From contig CAZABJ010000075.1 of the NCBI GenBank assembly GCA_964483375.1, forward strand, positions 1 through 9,166: 9,166 nucleotides of DNA. The letters are read 5' to 3'. This DNA comes from JAUIEH01 sp964483375. GTDB lineage: Bacteria > Pseudomonadota > Alphaproteobacteria > Caulobacterales > Maricaulaceae. Below, piece by piece: positions 5,867 to 9,166 of the stretch. The first letter of the stretch is position 1. Each line of letters begins with the position of its first letter. A model generated the notes under the pieces. That model saw only the letters and a program-made list of their open reading frames with translations, made no database searches and was not told the DNA's origin. The position numbers and the translations under genes were made by a program.

Positions 5867-6787
5867 CTAGGAGAACAAGATCGCGGAGAGCTTCTTGCGG
5901 CCCTCCTTCGCGACGGGAGAGGCGGGGCCGGCGGCTTCAAACACTTTCAGAAGCTCCGCCCGGGCGGCTCCCTCGTTCCATTCCCGATCCGCGGCGACGA
6001 TGGCCAGCAGGTGCTCGCTCGCCGCGGCGAAGTCGCCATTGGCGGCCAGGCCCTTCGCGAGCTCGAACCGTTGCGCGTGGTCCTCCGGCGTAGCGGCGAC
6101 GGAGGCGGCCAGCGAAGAGGTCTCCGCCGCCGCATCGCCAGCCTGGCTGGCGAGGTCCAGGGTTGCGCGCACCGCGGCGACCGCGGGATCCTTCGCGATC
6201 GCCTCGGGCAGGGAATCGAGAATCTGCTTGGCTTGGTCGCTTTCCCCGCTGGCGATCATGCAGCGGGTCATCCCGGCGATGGCTGGGGGGTGCTCGCGAT
6301 TGATCTGCAGCGCTGCGCCAAAATCTTGGGCGGCGCCGCCGATGTCTCCGGCTTCAAGCGACGCTTCGCCTCGCGCGACATATTGGGCGAGTTCTTCTGA
6401 AGCGGGGCCGGAGCCTGAGAGCCGTGCGACGAAGCGATCGATTTCAGTCGCCGGCAAAGCGCCCATGAAGCCGTCCACCGGCTGCCCGTCGGCGAAGGCG
6501 TAGACCGCTGGGATCGACTGAACGCGCAACTGCCCAGCGATTTGGGGATGCTCGTCGATGTTGATTTTGACCAGCTTCACCGCCCCGCCGGCGGCTCGCA
6601 CCGCCGCCTCAAGAGCAGGCGTCAGCTGCCGGCAAGGCGCGCACCATGGCGCCCAGAAGTCGACGATGACGGGGCGGGTTTTGGACGCCTCAACCACATC
6701 GGCGCCGAAGCCGGCGTCGGTGCCGTCCATCACCACGTCGTCGCCGGCCGGGCCGGGAGGCGGGGGGTCGCCGCCGATGATTTGCAT
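5867..6787 (-). CDS. cnoX: Thioredoxin-TPR co-chaperone CnoX (YbbN)
   Basis: Cytoplasmic chaperedoxin that holds unfolding proteins under oxidative or heat stress and can hand clients to GroEL or DnaK; in E. coli it is called CnoX/YbbN. The 306 residues comprise a thioredoxin fold (about 22-123) with the active site WCAPC at 48-52 and the cis-proline region SIPAVYAF at 91-98. A TPR-type helical domain follows (about 132-306), ending with the family's DREWNEGAARAELLKVFE at 267-284. Unlike E. coli YbbN, whose site lacks the first Cys, this protein keeps both Cys49 and Cys52, so thioredoxin activity is expected, as I recall for the Caulobacter enzyme. An extra Cys176 lies in the TPR part. The start is ATG 6787, with GGAG (6796-6799) eight bases upstream; the frame open to 6931 runs into the previous gene and is rejected. 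A plain thioredoxin is excluded by the long C-terminal domain. Confidence 0.94.
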   Translation of the reverse strand: MQIIGGDPPPPGPAGDDVVMDGTDAGFGADVVEASKTRPVIVDFWAPWCAPCRQLTPALEAAVRAAGGAVKLVKINIDEHPQIAGQLRVQSIPAVYAFADGQPVDGFMGALPATEIDRFVARLSGSGPASEELAQYVARGEASLEAGDIGGAAQDFGAALQINREHPPAIAGMTRCMIASGESDQAKQILDSLPEAIAKDPAVAAVRATLDLASQAGDAAAETSSLAASVAATPEDHAQRFELAKGLAANGDFAAASEHLLAIVAADREWNEGAARAELLKVFEAAGPASPVAKEGRKKLSAILFS

Positions 6788-6873
6788 GGGCGCGTCTCCG
6801 ATTGCGTCTGACAAGGTTTCTCGCTCGATAGGAAAGTGGGCTGCGCCCCCATTTTTCGCAAGGCGGCGCGGTT

Positions 6874-7422
6874 TCAGGCGGTTTCCTGGGCGAGGGCGGC
6901 GAAATCGATGATCGTAGGCTCCCGACCGCAAGCTTTGGCGAAGCGCAAGGCGTCAGCGCGGGATATGGCGGTCGTCGCGTCGTTTGAGAGCGGGTGGAAG
7001 TTCAACGGGTCATGGGCGAGCAGGGCTGCGTCGAAGACCAAGCGCACCTTGCGCTCTGCGTCATTGGCGAGCGCGAACAGCGTCACCGAACCCGGCGTCA
7101 CGCCCAAATTCTCGGCCAACAGCTCGGGTTTGGCGAAGGAAAGCCGGCCGACCCCCAGCGGTCGATGCAACGCGTTCAGCCGTATTGGCGTGTCGCCGAG
7201 CGCGCAAACCAAAACCAACGCGCCGTCCTTGGCCTTGAGGAAGAGGTTCTTGGTATGCCCGCCGGGCAGGCGAGCCTTGATGTCGCGACCTTCCTCGACA
7301 GTGAAGACCGGGGGGTGGTTTTCGGTGCGGTGCGCGATGGCCAGAGCGTCAAGGAATCCGAACAGCGTGGCGGGCGCGAGCGGGCGGGGCAGCGTCTCGA
7401 AGGAAGGGTGCGGCATGGACAT
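6874..7422 (-). CDS. YbaK/ProXp-ala family prolyl-tRNA editing protein (PrdX-like)
   Basis: Free-standing trans-editing hydrolase predicted to deacylate Ala-tRNA(Pro), correcting prolyl-tRNA synthetase errors. With the start at 7422 it has 182 residues, close to the PrdX/ProXp-ala length. Hallmarks: LFGFLDALAIAHRTENHPPV (20-39), VEEGRDIKARLPGGHTKNLF (42-61) with the conserved Lys58 of the editing pocket, GVTPGSVTLFAL (107-118), and FHPLSNDATTAIS (142-154). The start is uncertain: ATG 7422 and 7416 fit homologue lengths, ATG 7440 and GTG 7512 would add 6 or 30 residues, and none has a strong ribosome site. It lies 86 bases upstream of cnoX on the same strand and diverges from the small EF-hand lipoprotein. 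Specificity for Ala rather than Cys (YbaK) is inferred from the GGHTKNLFLK motif. A role in mistranslation control fits its quality-control neighbours. Confidence 0.9.
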   Translation of the reverse strand: MSMPHPSFETLPRPLAPATLFGFLDALAIAHRTENHPPVFTVEEGRDIKARLPGGHTKNLFLKAKDGALVLVCALGDTPIRLNALHRPLGVGRLSFAKPELLAENLGVTPGSVTLFALANDAERKVRLVFDAALLAHDPLNFHPLSNDATTAISRADALRFAKACGREPTIIDFAALAQETA

Positions 7423-7518
7423 GCGGCATGTGAAAGCCATGCGCAAACGGCTGTCCAGGGTTGCGTACGGTAATGCGACCTTGAATTCCCCCTCCCAGCC
7501 GGGGACAAGCACGACGAT

Positions 7519-7534
7519 GGCGGCGCCGGCCGCC
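7519..7534. repeat. Short GC inverted repeat in the divergent gap
   Basis: GGCGGC (7519-7524) and GCCGCC (7529-7534) are exact inverted copies around GCCG. The element lies between the ProXp-ala start and the EF-hand lipoprotein start, 26 bases before the latter. In DNA this rich in GC such a repeat is weak evidence for function. Confidence 0.25.
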
Positions 7535-7560
7535 GTTCGAGCGGGAAGGGAGCCGCGGCT

Positions 7561-7881
7561 ATGATCGGATTAAGCCTCCGGGTTTCGTGCGTCGGCGTCG
7601 CAATGTCCGCTGCGGCCTGCGCCAGCGCGCCGTCTTCTCCGTCATTGCCGGAATCGGCGCGGGTGCAGGTTACCGCAGAAGCGTTTGACGGGGATCTGTC
7701 CGGCGTTGCGGACCGCGACACGCTGTTCCGCCGTCTCGATGCGAATAGCGACGGCGTTTTGACCCGTTGGGAGTTGCCTGACCGCGGCGGGCCGGACTTT
7801 GTTCGGCTCGACCTGGATCAAAACGGCGTCGTGACGCGGGACGAATTCGACGACGTCACAGGCGAGGTGCGGCGTCGATAG
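7561..7881 (+). CDS. Small EF-hand lipoprotein, hypothetical
   Basis: A 106-residue protein of unknown function, predicted to be exported and calcium-binding. Residues 1-20 look like a lipoprotein signal: Arg7, a hydrophobic run from 8, and a lipobox-like SAAAC with Cys20 as the modified residue. A Ser/Pro-rich spacer (21-38) follows. Two 12-residue EF-hand loops are clear: 60-71 (Asp60, Asn62, Asp64, Gly65, Glu71) and 84-95 (Asp84, Asp86, Asn88, Gly89, Glu95). The loops start only 24 residues apart, tighter than a calmodulin-type pair and closer to the bacterial dockerin/EF-hand-5 spacing. The start has AAGGGAG (7546-7552) eight bases upstream. It lies 109 bases before the M61-type peptidase lipoprotein on the same strand; a functional link is only suggested. 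The lipobox has Ala at -3 and is not ideal, so a periplasmic soluble form is possible. Confidence 0.82.
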   Translation: MIGLSLRVSCVGVAMSAAACASAPSSPSLPESARVQVTAEAFDGDLSGVADRDTLFRRLDANSDGVLTRWELPDRGGPDFVRLDLDQNGVVTRDEFDDVTGEVRRR

Positions 7882-7942
7882 CCGACATCGCACGACCCGG
7901 CGCTTTCCGTTTTGTAATGTCGCATCCACATTGCGTCTTGCG

Positions 7943-7966
7943 CCGGAAGCGTAAGAGCTCTTTCGG
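7943..7966 (+). other. Imperfect hairpin upstream of the M61 peptidase gene
   Basis: CCGGAAG (7943-7949) can pair with CTTTCGG (7960-7966) through seven pairs including one G-U, leaving a 10-base loop. It lies in the 109-base gap between the two lipoprotein genes, 24 bases before the preferred start at 7991. No T-run follows, so it is a poor terminator for the upstream gene. It may be a leader structure or chance. Confidence 0.25.
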
Positions 7967-7990
7967 ATGTCGATGGAGCAGGGGGCGCGG

Positions 7991-9166
7991 ATGAAACACT
8001 GGTTAGGTGCGGCGGTGTTGGCGCTGGGCGCGGCGGGATGCGCGCATGAGGGGGTTGAGCAAACGGCGGGGGTCGATGCGGCCTATGTCCTACGCCCGGT
8101 CTTCGATGAAGCGGGCCTTCACGCCATTTCGGTGGCGTTGACTTTCCAGGGCGATGAGGACGGCGAGACGCTGTTGCGACTGCCCTCCGATTGGGGCGGA
8201 GAGACCGAACTCTGGACTGCCTTGCGCGGTTTGGCCGTCGATGGTGCGGAAATCGCCATCGGCGATGCGCCTTATCTGCGCGTCTTGTCTCACGAGCCGA
8301 GCGCGGTGCTGACGGTCCGCTACGAGGTGATCCAGGATTGGGAGGGAACCCCGGGCGTACAGGAACGCAACCCGTACCGACCGGTCATTCAGCCTGACTA
8401 CCTGCATGTCATCGGATGGACCGCGCTCGCATATCCCAACGACGCCGATCAAACGGCAACCACCGCGCGGCTGCGGATCGCCGACGTTCCTGCAGCGTGG
8501 TCGTCCATCACCGACGCCGAACATCCCGCCGCCGATACCTTGGCCGAGCTTCAAGCCAGCGTTTGGGTGGCGGGCGATTTTCGCGTTCTTGAACGCGACG
8601 TGCTCGACGCGCCTTTGCGGGTTGCGTTTCGCGGCGAGTTGGACTTCGACGACGAAGCGTTCTTTGAAGATCTCGCCGGCATTATCGAAGCCAATCACGA
8701 GTTTTGGGGCGATGCGGCCGAAGAGTATCTGGTCACGGTCTTGCCGCTCACAGTTGAACCGGGCCGCTCGAGCATGGGGGGCACGGGGCTGGGCGACGCC
8801 TTCGCGTTTTTCATCTCCCCTGACATTGAACGCGACATGATCCTCCGCGTGCTCGCCCATGAACATTTGCACACTTGGATACCCCTGCGCGTGGGCGGAC
8901 TGAGCGGAGACGACGAAGCCTTGGACTATTGGTTCTCCGAAGGTTTCACGGATTTCTACACCTGGCGCATCGGCGTCCGCTCCGGCCGGCTGGACCGTCC
9001 CGCGGCGATAGAGGCGCTCAACAGGGTTTTGGAGCGCAACGCGCTTTCGCCCGCTCGCAACGCGCCCAACAGCGTCATCAACGAGGCGTTTTGGTCCGAC
9101 CAGGCTGTCGGCCAGCTCCCTTATGACCGCGGCATGCTCGCTGCGCTGCGCTGGGACCGGCGCATT
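7991..9166 (+). CDS. M61 family metallopeptidase, lipoprotein (3' end outside window)
   Basis: Zinc metallopeptidase of the gluzincin type, related to glycyl aminopeptidase (M61), predicted to be anchored in the envelope. The 392 codons in the window lack the C-terminus, where M61 proteins often have a PDZ-like domain. Residues 1-17 form a lipoprotein signal (Lys2, hydrophobic run, AAGC with Cys17); the residue after it is Ala, which favours the outer membrane. Residues 25-250 are probably the beta-rich N-terminal domain. Catalytic region: GGTGLGDAFAFF around 263-274, HEHLH at 290-294 with Glu291 as the base, and WFSEGFTDFYTW at 314-325, where Glu317 supplies the third zinc ligand; this matches the M61 HExxH...SEGFTDYY arrangement. 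I prefer ATG 7991, preceded by a G-rich stretch, because it puts the signal at the N-terminus; in-frame ATGs at 7967 and 7973 would extend it by 6-8 residues. Substrate unknown. Confidence 0.9.
   Translation, partial: MKHWLGAAVLALGAAGCAHEGVEQTAGVDAAYVLRPVFDEAGLHAISVALTFQGDEDGETLLRLPSDWGGETELWTALRGLAVDGAEIAIGDAPYLRVLSHEPSAVLTVRYEVIQDWEGTPGVQERNPYRPVIQPDYLHVIGWTALAYPNDADQTATTARLRIADVPAAWSSITDAEHPAADTLAELQASVWVAGDFRVLERDVLDAPLRVAFRGELDFDDEAFFEDLAGIIEANHEFWGDAAEEYLVTVLPLTVEPGRSSMGGTGLGDAFAFFISPDIERDMILRVLAHEHLHTWIPLRVGGLSGDDEALDYWFSEGFTDFYTWRIGVRSGRLDRPAAIEALNRVLERNALSPARNAPNSVINEAFWSDQAVGQLPYDRGMLAALRWDRRI

Noticed and set aside
6835..6872. GCGCC/GGCGC stem with a short T-run after the ProXp-ala gene
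   Set aside because: Stem is short with a mismatch, loop is large, and the T-run lies in the loop and on the wrong strand for terminating the minus-strand gene.
6788..6931. Upstream extension of cnoX
   Set aside because: Overlaps the 3' end of the ProXp-ala gene; the ATG at 6787 has a good GGAG site and gives the usual protein length.
7543..7550. GGGAAGGG, a match to the E. coli KOPS motif GGGNAGGG read by FtsK
   Set aside because: About one such match is expected by chance in a GC-rich window of this size, and it coincides with the ribosome site of the EF-hand lipoprotein gene.

Overview
The window is GC-rich, densely coded chromosomal DNA. It is best explained as an alphaproteobacterium, plausibly of the Caulobacterales/Maricaulales/Hyphomonadaceae type. 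The evidence is the family content (alphaproteobacterial-style Trm112, CnoX with a CxxC thioredoxin site, a PrdX-like ProXp-ala, an Amt ending in the 'GLDK..C..EAYPEF' tail) and a perfect CtrA-type TTAA-N7-TTAAC box in front of ftsK. The species cannot be fixed from this sequence. I saw no mobile element, CRISPR array, tRNA or rRNA, and no sign of recent horizontal transfer. This is ordinary core genome with several small regulatory signals worth checking. No stretch longer than 300 bases lacks a gene; the longest gaps are about 110-150 bases.

Layout. 1-1612 (minus): the 5' two thirds of ftsK, cut by the window edge (four membrane segments, Pro/Arg/Gln-rich linker, Walker A and B). 1613-1740: ftsK promoter region with the CtrA-type box. 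1741-3090 (minus): an ammonium transporter with both pore histidines. 3091-3237: a divergent intergenic region with three perfect inverted repeats. 3238-4491 (plus): a UbiH/UbiF/COQ6-type FAD monooxygenase, probably for ubiquinone ring hydroxylation. It converges, with a 20-base gap, on a minus-strand block.

The minus-strand block, in transcription order, is: ProXp-ala-type tRNA editing protein (7422-6874), thioredoxin-TPR co-chaperone CnoX/YbbN (6787-5867), stand-alone LON substrate-binding-domain protein (5784-5122), Trm112-family protein (5125-4889) and DUF971/GBBH-N-like protein (4889-4512). The last three overlap at ATGA and TAGTG junctions and so are translationally coupled. Known family roles suggest a translation and protein quality-control theme: removal of mischarged Ala-tRNA(Pro), a redox-linked holdase, and an activator of methyltransferases acting on tRNA or release factors. 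That unifying idea is inference.

At the right end, on the plus strand, lie two predicted lipoproteins: a small one with two EF-hand loops (7561-7881) and an M61-type gluzincin metallopeptidase (7991 to the window edge, HExxH plus downstream Glu). Both would act in the cell envelope.
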